A stretch of DNA of 48,631 nt from Microtetraspora niveoalba. GTDB taxonomy: Bacteria; Actinomycetota; Actinomycetes; Streptosporangiales; Streptosporangiaceae. Positions within the stretch are counted from its first letter, which is position 1. Every line of letters starts with the position of its first letter. The stretch spans positions 18,561 through 67,191 of the forward strand of contig NZ_BBYM01000044.1 of assembly GCF_001570405.1 (NCBI RefSeq), in the 5' to 3' direction. The translations under genes were made by a program, and so were the position numbers. This document shows, piece after piece, positions 24,898 to 32,653 of this stretch. Under the pieces are notes generated by a model. The model had not been told where the DNA came from and searched no databases. It worked only from the letters and a program-made list of their open reading frames with translations.

Positions 24898-25976
24898 GAT
24901 TGCCGGTCCCTGAACTTGTAGGTCGCGCGCAGATGGCTGGTGATGGCCTTCTGCCGGTTGGCGCGTTCACCGCGCAGCCGGGCATCGGTGCGCGAGGCCG
25001 CCCACGCGTTCTCGCGTTGTAGCTTGCGGTAGCTGCCCAGGCGGCGCTCGGTCAGCTCGCCCGCCTCGATGGCGGCCCGGACGGCGCAACCCGGTTCGGT
25101 GTCGTGGGAGCAGTCGCCGAAGCGGCAGTCCCGGGCGAGGCGTTCGATCTCGGCGAAGACCTGTTCCAGGCCGTCGGCGGCGTCGTAGAGGCTGATCGCG
25201 CGCAGGCCGGGCGTGTCGATGAGCACACCGCCACCGGGAAGGGGGACCAGCTCTCGGCGGACGGTGGTGTGGCGGCCCTTGCCGTCCTTCGCCCGTACCT
25301 CGCCGATGGCCAAAAGCTCGTCGCCGAGCAGCGCGTTGCCGAGGCTGGACTTGCCCGCGCCGGAAGGCCCGAGCAGGACCGTGGTGCCGCTCAGCAGTGC
25401 GGTCAACGCATCGATGTTCCGACCGGTGGCCGCGCTGGTGACCAGGATGTCCACGCCCGGCGCCAGCGCGCCCGCTTCGGCGTGCACGGCGGCGGGGTCG
25501 GTGGTCAGATCCGCCTTGGTCAAGACGATCAGCGGCCTGGCGCCGCTGTCCCAGGCGATGGCCAGCAGCCGCTCCAGGCGGGCCGCGTCCAGCGGAGCGG
25601 CCAGTGAGACCACGACGACGACGGTGTCGATGTTGGCGGCCAGCACCTGCCCATGGGAGGTGCGGGAGGCCGACGAGCGCACGATCGCGCTATGACGCGG
25701 CAGCAGGGCCACCAGTTCCGGTTCGGGGCCCGGGCGTAGCGCGGCCCAGTCGCCGGTGCAGGGCGCCAGGAGCGGGTCGGGGGAGTACAGGGCCGTGAGG
25801 GCGGCTCGCACCGGGCCGGACTCGGTGACCGTGTCACACAGGCCGCGATCCACCCGTGCGATCCGGGCCGGTACCAGGCCGGCCTCGCGATGTTCGGTGA
25901 AGGAGTTGTCGAGTGTTTCCGTCCATCCGAACCGGGACAGGCCGTCCTCGGAAGGATTCGTGAAGAGATTTGGCAA
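24894..25976 (-). CDS. rsgA: Ribosome-associated circularly permuted GTPase RsgA
   Basis: The 360-residue protein is an RsgA/YjeQ GTPase that acts in 30S subunit maturation. The GTPase motifs are circularly permuted: G4 TKAD (153-156) comes first, then G1 GPSGAGKSS (203-211) and G3 DTPG (254-257). A C-terminal zinc-binding set follows (C284, C289, H291, C297). An N-terminal OB-fold (to about 110) binds RNA. The start is TTG at 25976, supported by AAGGTG 7 nt upstream. A leader ORF and its own promoter lie upstream. Many bacteria have one housekeeping rsgA; whether this is a second, inducible copy cannot be decided from the window. Confidence 0.93.
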   Translation of the reverse strand: MPNLFTNPSEDGLSRFGWTETLDNSFTEHREAGLVPARIARVDRGLCDTVTESGPVRAALTALYSPDPLLAPCTGDWAALRPGPEPELVALLPRHSAIVRSSASRTSHGQVLAANIDTVVVVVSLAAPLDAARLERLLAIAWDSGARPLIVLTKADLTTDPAAVHAEAGALAPGVDILVTSAATGRNIDALTALLSGTTVLLGPSGAGKSSLGNALLGDELLAIGEVRAKDGKGRHTTVRRELVPLPGGGVLIDTPGLRAISLYDAADGLEQVFAEIERLARDCRFGDCSHDTEPGCAVRAAIEAGELTERRLGSYRKLQRENAWAASRTDARLRGERANRQKAITSHLRATYKFRDRQS

Positions 25977-26068
25977 CGTGAGACACCTTGCGGGAAGGGG
26001 CCCCGACGAGACGCAGACACCGCCCTCGCCTCGAAAGCCGGACGGCTACGGCGAAGGGAAGAAGTGGG

Positions 26069-26137
26069 TCAGACCGGGGCCCGGGACGTGAGGAATGTCC
26101 GGGCGCTGCACACAGCAGCGGTCTTCACCGCGGTCAT
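26069..26137 (-). CDS. Leader ORF upstream of rsgA (22 codons)
   Basis: A 22-codon ORF starts with ATG at 26137 behind a strong Shine-Dalgarno region (GGAGGTGAGG) and ends in TGA at 26069, 92 bp before rsgA. It encodes a small basic peptide beginning MTAVKTAAVCSARTF. Its codons for Arg-Ala-Pro contain GGGCCCCG (26082-26075), which is complementary to CGGGGCCC (26005-25998) just upstream of the rsgA ribosome-binding site. This arrangement resembles antibiotic- or translation-sensing leader ORFs, but the mechanism is inferred. Confidence 0.6.
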   Translation of the reverse strand: MTAVKTAAVCSARTFLTSRAPV

Positions 26138-26185
26138 CAAACCTCACCTCCCTCTCATCCGGAAATCCAACACCAAACGATCAGT

Positions 26186-26215
26186 ACCTTAGCACCCCCA
26201 GCAGGATGCCTGTCA
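26186..26215 (-). promoter_or_regulatory. Promoter for the leader ORF and rsgA
   Basis: On the minus strand TGACAG (26215-26210) and TAAGGT (26191-26186) are spaced by 18 bp. The start would fall near 26179, giving a leader of about 40 nt before the leader ORF. Confidence 0.5.
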
Positions 26216-26237
26216 CGGGTTCTTGCGCCGGTAGAAA

Positions 26238-26260
26238 ATAAGCGATCGCTCACATATATT
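26238..26260 (+). promoter_or_regulatory. TetR-type operator and -10 of the monooxygenase operon
   Basis: AGCGATCGCT (26241-26250) is a perfect palindrome typical of TetR-family operators. TATATT (26255-26260) is a good -10; the start would be the A of the TetR ATG at 26268, 7 bases on. There is no ribosome-binding site, so the mRNA is probably leaderless and the operator sits inside the promoter. Confidence 0.65.
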
Positions 26261-26267
26261 TGACCGC

Positions 26268-26942
26268 ATGACACCCGAACAAGGCCGGCGACGGCCGGGG
26301 CGCCCACCGAAATCCGAGGCCACGGACACCAAGGGCGCTTTGCTCGAGGCAGCGATGGATCTGTTCGCCCGGCATGGCTACGCCGGTACGTCGGTACGCG
26401 CCATCGCACTGGCCACCGGACTGAGCGAGAGCGTCCTCTACCGGCACTTCGCCAACAAGCAGGCGATCTTCGACGAGGTGCTGTTCCAGGCCGGCGTCGG
26501 CCTGTTCGAAAGCCAGCGTGACCTGCTGAATCCAGAACTGGCCATCAGCGACCCCGCCGCCTTCCTGCGTGCCCTGGCTCAGAACATGGTGACCGCCTGG
26601 ACACGGCCGCGAAACCGGCTCCTGACCAGCATCCTGGTCAGGGCCATCGGCGACAGCCACCTCCAGGTGATCACCACGTTCAAGGCCGCTCAGGACGAGA
26701 TGAGCGACCTGATCGCCCTCTGGATCGGCGCTGGTCTCATCCCACGCGACCGCGGGACGCCACAGGAGCTCGCCTGGGAGCTTTTGGCCCCCACCGCCTT
26801 CGTCCGGCTGCTGTACCTGCACGCCGAGGCCGACGAGGCGACCCAGCAAACCGGGCGTGACCTCGTGCTGGGCCATGCCGAGTTCTTCATCGCCAGGGTG
26901 CTGCCCACCCCCACCGACAAGGAAACGGAGCAGGGAGAATGA
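26268..26942 (+). CDS. TetR-family repressor of the monooxygenase operon
   Basis: The 224-residue protein has a basic GRPPKSE arm and a TetR helix-turn-helix: LLEAAMDLFARHGYAGTSVRAIALATGLSESVLYRHFANKQAIFDEVL (about 28-75). The rest is a helical ligand-binding domain. It lacks a Shine-Dalgarno sequence and probably starts at the transcription start. The stop overlaps the monooxygenase ATG (ATGA), so repressor and enzyme are made together. The palindrome at 26241-26250 is the likely autoregulatory operator. Confidence 0.88.
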   Translation: MTPEQGRRRPGRPPKSEATDTKGALLEAAMDLFARHGYAGTSVRAIALATGLSESVLYRHFANKQAIFDEVLFQAGVGLFESQRDLLNPELAISDPAAFLRALAQNMVTAWTRPRNRLLTSILVRAIGDSHLQVITTFKAAQDEMSDLIALWIGAGLIPRDRGTPQELAWELLAPTAFVRLLYLHAEADEATQQTGRDLVLGHAEFFIARVLPTPTDKETEQGE

Positions 26943-28411
26943 CCGACGTTCAAGCCCTCGTCGTGGGCGCCGGCCCCACGGGACTCACGCTCGCCGGCGA
27001 GCTGGCCTTACGCGGGATCTCCTGCCGCGTGCTGGAGCAGCGCGCGGAGGAATCCAACCTCACTCGCGCCTTCGGTGTGCACGCTCGCACGCTGGAACAA
27101 CTCGACATGCGCGGACTCGCGGACCCCCTGGTGGGGCAGGGGATTCAGGTCGGCGAGATCCGGCCGACCTTCGGCTGGTCGTCGGTGCGGCTCCCGATGC
27201 GGCACCCGGAAAGCCGCTTCCCCTTCGTGCTGATCGTTCCCCAGGCCCGCACCGAGGCGCTGCTGGCCCAGCACGTCAAGGCCCTGGGCGTGCCCGTAGA
27301 ACGCGGAAGCATGGTCATTGACGTGCGGGACGACGACCGGGGCGTCACCGTGACGATCGAAGGCCGCGACGGCGTCCGGACGGAGCGTGCCGACTACGTG
27401 ATCGGATGCGACGGCGCACACAGCCGGGTCCGGCGGAGCATGGGCGTCGGCTTCTCCGGCTCCACCTATGACACCAGCATCCTGCTGGCCGACCTTCGTC
27501 TGGCCGACGCCGACACGATGGCCGTGCGCACCTACCTGGGCCGCGACGGCGTGGTGCTGATGCCGCCGTTCGGCGACGGCTGGGTCCGGGCGGTCATCTG
27601 GGACCGCCGCCGTCAGCACGTGCCGCTCGACGAACCTCTGGGCATCGACGAGGTGACCGAGTCGCTGAACCGGCTCGCCGGCCACGACCTGGGCGTACGA
27701 GAGATGCGATGGTCAACGCGCTTCCGCAACCAGCGCCGTCAGGCCGACGCCTACCGCAAAGGGCGAGTGTTCCTGGCCGGGGACGCCGCCCACGTCCACT
27801 CCCCGCTCGGCGCCCTCGGCATGAACACCGGCATCCAGGACGCGATGAACCTGGGCTGGAAGATCGCCGCCGCCATCCACGGCCACGCCGCTCCCTGGCT
27901 CCTCGACTCCTACCACACCGAGCGCCACCCCGTGGGCACCGCCGCCTTACGCCTCACGGACCTGTTACAACGCATCAGCATCGCGCCGCCGCCCGTCCGC
28001 GCCGTCCGTCCTTTCCTCGCGCGGGGAGCGCTGGCCATACCGGCGATCAGCGACACGCTGCGCCGGCGCGTGGCCGGCCTGTCGATCGCCTACCCACCAC
28101 GAGACCCCCGCCACGCCCACGACTGGGAGGGTGGCCGGGTGCCGGACGCCCGGCTGTCCACCGGCCGACTCTACGAGGCGCTGCATCATGGCCGGTTCCT
28201 CCTGGTACGGCGCGCTGGCGCGAACACAGCCGACACCACCGGCTGGGACGGCCGCGTCGACAGCGCAGAGACGGCCGATCCCACATTCCCCGCGCTGACC
28301 CTGGTCCGGCCCGACGGATACGCCGCCTGGGCCGGTGACGACCCCGGCTCCGCCCGCACCGCCATCACGCAATGGTGCGGACCCGCTCGACACCCCTCCA
28401 CCCCCGTATGA
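26939..28411 (+). CDS. FAD-dependent aromatic monooxygenase (class A flavoprotein)
   Basis: The 490-residue flavoprotein hydroxylates aromatic or polyketide substrates using NAD(P)H and O2. The N-terminal dinucleotide fold is VVGAGPTGLTLAGELALRG; DG motif DYVIGCDGAHSRVR lies near 150-165; and the FAD ribityl/GD motif is GRVFLAGDAAHVHSPLGALGMNTGIQDAMNLGWK-type at about 278-310. It resembles the PheA/TfdB group that includes tetracycline- and rifamycin-inactivating enzymes and polyketide hydroxylases. With its TetR repressor it could detoxify an aromatic compound. The specific substrate is unknown. Confidence 0.88.
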   Translation: MTDVQALVVGAGPTGLTLAGELALRGISCRVLEQRAEESNLTRAFGVHARTLEQLDMRGLADPLVGQGIQVGEIRPTFGWSSVRLPMRHPESRFPFVLIVPQARTEALLAQHVKALGVPVERGSMVIDVRDDDRGVTVTIEGRDGVRTERADYVIGCDGAHSRVRRSMGVGFSGSTYDTSILLADLRLADADTMAVRTYLGRDGVVLMPPFGDGWVRAVIWDRRRQHVPLDEPLGIDEVTESLNRLAGHDLGVREMRWSTRFRNQRRQADAYRKGRVFLAGDAAHVHSPLGALGMNTGIQDAMNLGWKIAAAIHGHAAPWLLDSYHTERHPVGTAALRLTDLLQRISIAPPPVRAVRPFLARGALAIPAISDTLRRRVAGLSIAYPPRDPRHAHDWEGGRVPDARLSTGRLYEALHHGRFLLVRRAGANTADTTGWDGRVDSAETADPTFPALTLVRPDGYAAWAGDDPGSARTAITQWCGPARHPSTPV

Positions 28412-28431
28412 GCCATAGGAAGGGAACAACC

Positions 28432-28842
28432 GTGTCTTCCCACCTTTCTCCTGAGGACACCGTACGCGCCCTGTACGGCGCCTTCGGCGCGGGTGATCTG
28501 GAGGCGCTGGGCCAGGTGCTCGCCGACGACGTCCGCTGGATCTACATCGGCGGCGCCGCACCCGGCCGGCAGGCGCGGCGCGGCAGGCGCGAGGTCCTGT
28601 CCTTCTTCGCCGACATCTACCGGCAGGCCGACATACAGGACTTCTCTGTCCACCGCGTCATGCCGAGCGACGCGACGGTTATCGTCCAGGGTTCCGAGAC
28701 CGCCCGTCTCAAGCACGATGGCGCCATCGTCACCAGCGACTGGGTCCAGATCTTCGACGTGGAGGACGGAGAGGTCACGACCATGACGGAATACAGCGTC
28801 CCGGTTCCCGCCCGCACGGAGCCTCGCCCGGACGGAACCTAG
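28432..28842 (+). CDS. SnoaL-like NTF2-fold protein
   Basis: The 136-residue protein has the SnoaL/NTF2 pattern: PEDTVRALYGAFGAGDLEALGQVLADDVRWIYIGGAA at the start, then RRGRREVLSFFADIY and SDWVQIFDVEDGEVTTMTEY. GTG at 28432 is chosen because GGAAGGGA lies 7 nt upstream. An ATG at 28408 overlapping the monooxygenase stop is an alternative that would add 8 residues. It is the last gene of the TetR/monooxygenase operon and may be an accessory isomerase or cyclase, or bind the product; this is inferred. Confidence 0.78.
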   Translation: MSSHLSPEDTVRALYGAFGAGDLEALGQVLADDVRWIYIGGAAPGRQARRGRREVLSFFADIYRQADIQDFSVHRVMPSDATVIVQGSETARLKHDGAIVTSDWVQIFDVEDGEVTTMTEYSVPVPARTEPRPDGT

Positions 28843-28869
28843 TCCCCCGGTTCGGGGTCCGACCGTTCG

Positions 28870-29289
28870 TCAGGGGGCGGCGGCCACGGAGCCGTCCGGA
28901 AGCGCGGCGGCGCCGAGATCCTCGACGTCCTCCGACGCGTCGCTGAGGCCGAGCTGGAGGTGTTCGACGTGGTACACCGCCTGGTCCAGCAGCTCGGCGA
29001 CGTGGTGGTCGTACAGGGCGTAGACCACCGACCGGCCGCGGCGCTCCCCCACGACGAGCCCGAGGTTGCGCAACAACCGGAGCTGGTGGGAGCAGGCGGA
29101 CTGCTCCATCCCCACGGCGGCGGCCAGCTCGGTCGCCGGCAGCGGACCCTCACGCAGCCGGGCCAGGATCAGCAGGCGGGACGGGGTGGCGAGGGCCTGC
29201 AGGGTGGCGGCCACCTTGGAGGCGCCGACCGCGTCCAGGCGGGCCCGGGGGACGGCGTTTCGCGACGTGGAGACGGTCTTGTGGCCCAT
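28870..29289 (-). CDS. nmtR: NmtR-type nickel/cobalt-sensing ArsR-family repressor
   Basis: The 139-residue protein closely resembles Mycobacterium tuberculosis NmtR as I recall it: LQALATPSRLLILARL, the recognition helix GMEQSACSHQLRLLRNLGLV, and YDHHVAELLDQAVYHVEHL. Known NmtR metal ligands are present: N-terminal Gly2-His3 (MGHK), D94, H96, H107 and H110. The later His109 of NmtR is Gln here. The ATG giving MGHK is chosen for this reason; it has no Shine-Dalgarno, but TAGACT ends 7 nt upstream, fitting a leaderless transcript. A C-terminal acidic extension exceeds the mycobacterial length. It diverges from its likely target, ctpJ. Confidence 0.93.
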   Translation of the reverse strand: MGHKTVSTSRNAVPRARLDAVGASKVAATLQALATPSRLLILARLREGPLPATELAAAVGMEQSACSHQLRLLRNLGLVVGERRGRSVVYALYDHHVAELLDQAVYHVEHLQLGLSDASEDVEDLGAAALPDGSVAAAP

Positions 29290-29312
29290 GACGGACAGTC
29301 TACCGACGATAG

Positions 29313-29328
29313 ATGAAAAGGTCTTCAT
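29313..29328. promoter_or_regulatory. Candidate NmtR operator
   Basis: ATGAAAAGGTCTTCAT has inverted ATGAA/TTCAT arms with a 6-bp centre, as in ArsR/SmtB operators. It lies between nmtR and ctpJ and overlaps the inferred -35 regions of both, upstream of a TAGACT -10 for nmtR and TAAGGT (29338-29343) for ctpJ. Confidence 0.7.
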
Positions 29329-29387
29329 GTGTTCCTGTAAGGTGGGTTCGGCTCCATCCCCCCGTCCGCACGAAAGGGCCGTCCGCC

Positions 29388-31355
29388 ATGACTTCCGCCG
29401 CGACCGCAGAGAGCTTCGTCCGGGGCGCACCGGGGCACCGGACCCGCGTCTTCGCGCTGCCCGAGGCCCGCTGGGCCGCCGCGGCCATGGCCTTCTTCCT
29501 GCTCGCGCTGCCCCCGCACCTGCTCGGCGCCCCCGCCTGGGTCTGGGGCCCGCTCTACGGCCTGGCCTACGCCGCGGGGGGCTGGGAGCCGGCCAGATCC
29601 GGGCTGCGCGCCCTGCGCGAGAAGACCCTGGACGTGGACCTGCTGATGATCGTCGCGGCGGTCGGGGCCGCCTGCATCGGGCAGGTGATGGACGGCGGAC
29701 TGCTCATCGTCATCTTCGCCACCTCGGGCGCGCTGGAGGCGCTGGCGACCGCCCGCACCGCGGACTCGGTGCGCGGCCTGCTCGACCTCGCCCCCGCCAC
29801 CGCAACCCGGCTGCACCCCGACGGCCGCGAGGAGGCCGTCCCCACCGGCGCTCTCGCGGTCGGCGACGTCATCCTCATCCGGCCGGGCGAGCGGGTCGGC
29901 GCGGACGGCCGGGTGTTGTCCGGCGCCAGCGAGGTGGACCAGGCCACCATCACGGGCGAGCCGCTGCCGGCGGCGAAGGAGGCCGGAGACGAGGTCTTCG
30001 CCGGCACCGTCAACGGCACCGGCGCCCTGCGGGTGCGGGTGGACCGGGACGCCTCGGAGTCGGTCATCGCCCGCATCGTCGCCATGGTCGAGGAGGCGTC
30101 CCGGACCAAGGCCGGGACGCAGCTCTTCATCGAGAAGGTCGAGCAGCGCTACTCCGCCGGCATCGTCGTCGCCACGCTCGCCGTGTTCGCCGTGCCGCTG
30201 GCCCTGGGCGGCGATCTCACCGGCTCACTGCTCCGCGCCATGACCTTCATGATCGTCGCGTCGCCGTGCGCCGTGGTCCTGGCCACCATGCCGCCGCTGC
30301 TGTCGGCCATCGCCAACGCCGGACGGCACGGCGTACTGGTGAAGTCCGCCGCCGTCATGGAACGCCTCGGCCAGGTCGACGCCGCCGCGCTCGACAAGAC
30401 CGGCACCCTGACCGAAGGCACCCCGCACGTCACCGACGTACGGGCGCTGCCCGGCTCGGGCCTCGACGACCCGGCCCTGCTCGCCCTCGCCGCCGCGGCC
30501 GAGCACCCCAGCGAGCACCCGCTCGCGCGGGCCGTCGTCGAGGCCGCCCGCGCCCGGGGCCTCGGCCTCGAGGTGGCCGAGGAGTTCGCCTCCACACCGG
30601 GCACCGGGGTCGCCGCGACGGTGCGGGGGCGCAAGGTCGCGGTCGGCAGCCCGGTCCGGATGCTCGACCAGACCCGGGCGCCGCGCGCCGCCGCCCTGGT
30701 CGCCGAGCTGGAGACGGAGGGCCGGACCGCGGTCCTCGTCGAGGTCGACGGCACCCCCGCGGGAGTGATCGGCATCGCCGACCGGCCGCGCGCGGAGGCG
30801 GCCGAGACCGTGGCCGCCCTGGCCTCCCTCACCGGCCACTCCCCGGTCCTGATCACCGGCGACAACCCGCGCGCGGCGGCGCGCCTCGCGGCCGAGACCG
30901 GAATCGCCGACGTACGGGCCGGGCTTCTTCCGCAGGACAAGGTGGCCGTGGTCCGCGAATTGCGCGCGGCCGGCCGCGCGGTGCTGGTCGTCGGTGACGG
31001 CGTCAACGACGCGCCCGCCCTCGCCGCGGCCCACACGGGCGTCGCGATGGGCCGGGCCGGTTCCGACCTCGCCCTGGAGACGGCCGACGCCGTGGTGGTC
31101 CGCGACGAGCTGATCACCATCCCGACCGTGGTCGCGCTGTCCCGCCGGGCCCGGCGGCTGGTCGTGCAGAACCTGGTGATCGCCTCGGTGTTCATCACCG
31201 GCCTGGTCGTCTGGGACCTGGCCGGCACGCTGCCCCTGCCGCTCGGCGTCCTCGGGCACGAGGGTTCCACCGTGATCGTCGGCCTCAACGGCCTCCGCCT
31301 CCTCCGCGAGGCCGCCTGGCTGCGCGCCCGCGCGGGGGTCACCGGTCCGCGATGA
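29388..31355 (+). CDS. ctpJ: P1B-4-type metal-exporting ATPase (CtpJ-like)
   Basis: The 655-residue P-type ATPase has actuator TGEP (189-192), membrane metal-site SPC (292-294), phosphorylation motif DKTGT (Asp336), nucleotide-site HP (377-378), hinge GDGVNDAP (536-543) and HEGST (624-628) in the last helix region. SPC with HEGST and the absence of an N-terminal metal-binding domain define the P1B-4 group, which exports Co2+, Ni2+ or Fe2+. M. tuberculosis has the same divergent nmtR-ctpJ arrangement. ATG at 29388 has GAAAGGG 9 nt upstream. Cobalt or nickel efflux under NmtR control is the likely role. Confidence 0.93.
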   Translation: MTSAATAESFVRGAPGHRTRVFALPEARWAAAAMAFFLLALPPHLLGAPAWVWGPLYGLAYAAGGWEPARSGLRALREKTLDVDLLMIVAAVGAACIGQVMDGGLLIVIFATSGALEALATARTADSVRGLLDLAPATATRLHPDGREEAVPTGALAVGDVILIRPGERVGADGRVLSGASEVDQATITGEPLPAAKEAGDEVFAGTVNGTGALRVRVDRDASESVIARIVAMVEEASRTKAGTQLFIEKVEQRYSAGIVVATLAVFAVPLALGGDLTGSLLRAMTFMIVASPCAVVLATMPPLLSAIANAGRHGVLVKSAAVMERLGQVDAAALDKTGTLTEGTPHVTDVRALPGSGLDDPALLALAAAAEHPSEHPLARAVVEAARARGLGLEVAEEFASTPGTGVAATVRGRKVAVGSPVRMLDQTRAPRAAALVAELETEGRTAVLVEVDGTPAGVIGIADRPRAEAAETVAALASLTGHSPVLITGDNPRAAARLAAETGIADVRAGLLPQDKVAVVRELRAAGRAVLVVGDGVNDAPALAAAHTGVAMGRAGSDLALETADAVVVRDELITIPTVVALSRRARRLVVQNLVIASVFITGLVVWDLAGTLPLPLGVLGHEGSTVIVGLNGLRLLREAAWLRARAGVTGPR

Positions 31356-31391
31356 GGGGACCCGGCCTCCCTCCCCGGTGGCGGGCGGCGG

Positions 31392-31853
31392 TCACTGGCC
31401 GCGCTGGTGGTGGCGCAGGACCCGGGCGAGCAACCCGGCGAGCTGGCCCCGCTCTCCGGCGTCCAGCGGTGCGAGCAGTTCCTCCTGCACCTCGGCCAGC
31501 ACGTCGTCGAGCCGCCGGAGCTGCCGCGACCCCGCCGGGGTGATCGTGATGATGTTCCGGCGCCGGTCGCTGGGATCGGGGGCACGTTCGAGCAGCCTGC
31601 GGTCGGCGAGCTCGTTGATCATCGCGACCATGTCGCTGCGGTCGACGCCGCAGCGGCGCCCGAGCGCCGCCTGGCTGGCCGGGCCGAACTCCTCCAGCGC
31701 CGCGAGCAGCCGGTAATGGTAAGCGCGCGCCTCGGCGGCGGCGAACCCCTCCGAGACCATGCGATGGGCATGGGTCGCGGTCTGCGTCATCAGCCAGCTC
31801 GGCGTGTTCATGAGCCGTGAGGGGGCGGCGCTGTCGGCCGTCTCGTCCACCAT
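31392..31853 (-). CDS. MarR-family regulator
   Basis: The 153-residue protein has a winged helix (SQAALGRRCGVDRSDMVAMINELADRRLLERAPDPSDRRRNIITITPAG) flanked by helices for dimerisation, the MarR layout. There is no Shine-Dalgarno sequence. TAGACT (31865-31860) ends 6 nt before the ATG, suggesting a leaderless transcript, and a CAAC/GTTG palindrome lies just upstream. No target other than itself is evident; the neighbouring toxin-antitoxin pair diverges from it. Confidence 0.85.
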   Translation of the reverse strand: MVDETADSAAPSRLMNTPSWLMTQTATHAHRMVSEGFAAAEARAYHYRLLAALEEFGPASQAALGRRCGVDRSDMVAMINELADRRLLERAPDPSDRRRNIITITPAGSRQLRRLDDVLAEVQEELLAPLDAGERGQLAGLLARVLRHHQRGQ

Positions 31854-31859
31854 CTGCCG

Positions 31860-31877
31860 AGTCTAGCAACTTTGTTG
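31860..31877 (-). promoter_or_regulatory. MarR operator and -10 element
   Basis: CAACTTTGTTG (31867-31877) is an inverted repeat with a 3-bp centre adjoining the minus-strand -10 TAGACT (31865-31860). The same CAACnnnGTTG pattern occurs at the second MarR gene (39100-39131). Confidence 0.55.
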
Positions 31878-31968
31878 GATCATCCCACGATCACGGGGAC
31901 CGCTCACCGGCCCATGGATTGCGGCGATCCGATGGACCGCCGGGGTATGACTCGGTAACCTCTCGGGT

Positions 31969-32202
31969 ATGACCAAGAAGATCACGATCTCGTTGCCCGA
32001 CGATCTCGCCGCTGAGGCGCAGGCGTCCGGCAACGCCTCCGCGTACATCGCGGACGCCCTGCGCCAGCGCCGCCGCGTCGAGCAGGACCTCGCGATCATG
32101 GACGACCTGTGGGGCGAGGGCTGGCAGGACGGCATCTCCGACGACGAGCGCGCCCGCGCGGCCCGCCTGCTCACCGGCGACTCCGAGGCCGACGCGGCGT
32201 GA
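31969..32202 (+). CDS. Putative antitoxin (ribbon-helix-helix type)
   Basis: The 77-residue acidic protein begins KKITISLPDDLAAEAQASGNASAYIADAL, a ribbon-helix-helix DNA-binding pattern as in CopG/VapB-type antitoxins. The rest (QRRRVEQDLAIMDDLWGEGWQDGIS) is an acidic toxin-binding-like tail. It overlaps the downstream PIN-like gene by 4 bases (GTGA), the classic antitoxin-toxin order. It would neutralise the partner and autoregulate the operon. Pairing is inferred from order and overlap. Confidence 0.8.
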   Translation: MTKKITISLPDDLAAEAQASGNASAYIADALRQRRRVEQDLAIMDDLWGEGWQDGISDDERARAARLLTGDSEADAA

Positions 32203-32648
32203 GCGAGGCCATCCCCCCGGCCGGCCACGTCTCCGGTCACGTCCTCGACCTCGACGCCCTCGTGCACCTCATCGAGGGCAAGAGCATGTACGGCAGGGAG
32301 GTCGTGCGGCAGTCCTCGGCGTACGGCGTCACGCTGCTCATCCCGCCGCTCGCCGTCCAGGTCCTCTCCCTCGGCCCCGCCGCTCCCCGGCTGGAGCGTT
32401 TCCTGCGCATGTCGGTGGTCGTGGTCGGCTCCCTCTCTCCCGACGACGCCGCGGCCGCGGGCCCGGTCGCGACCGCGATCCGCGCCAACCTGCACCGCCA
32501 CGGGTCCGGCTCCGGCGACTCGCCGCTGCCCGACGTCCTCGTGGCCGCGCACGCCGTCGTCTACGCGACCCGCCGCGGGTGGCGGATCCTCACCACCACC
32601 CCCCACCTCTACGACGGGCTGGACGTACGCCTGGAGATCCTGCCCTGA
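32199..32648 (+). CDS. PIN-like toxin (VapC-like), divergent active site
   Basis: The 149-residue protein starts with GTG overlapping the antitoxin stop. PIN-like features are the N-terminal strand with acidic residues HVLDLDALVHL (D17/D19), and PDVLVAAHAVVYATRRGWRILTTTPHLYDGL with D112 and D139. In VapC these positions bind Mg2+ and cleave RNA. The usual glutamate of the second motif is not seen where expected (TLLIPPLAVQVL has none), so the nuclease centre may be altered or inactive. It ends 5 bp before the converging phosphotransferase gene. The toxin function is inferred. Confidence 0.7.
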   Translation: MSEAIPPAGHVSGHVLDLDALVHLIEGKSMYGREVVRQSSAYGVTLLIPPLAVQVLSLGPAAPRLERFLRMSVVVVGSLSPDDAAAAGPVATAIRANLHRHGSGSGDSPLPDVLVAAHAVVYATRRGWRILTTTPHLYDGLDVRLEILP

Positions 32649-32653
32649 ACGGC

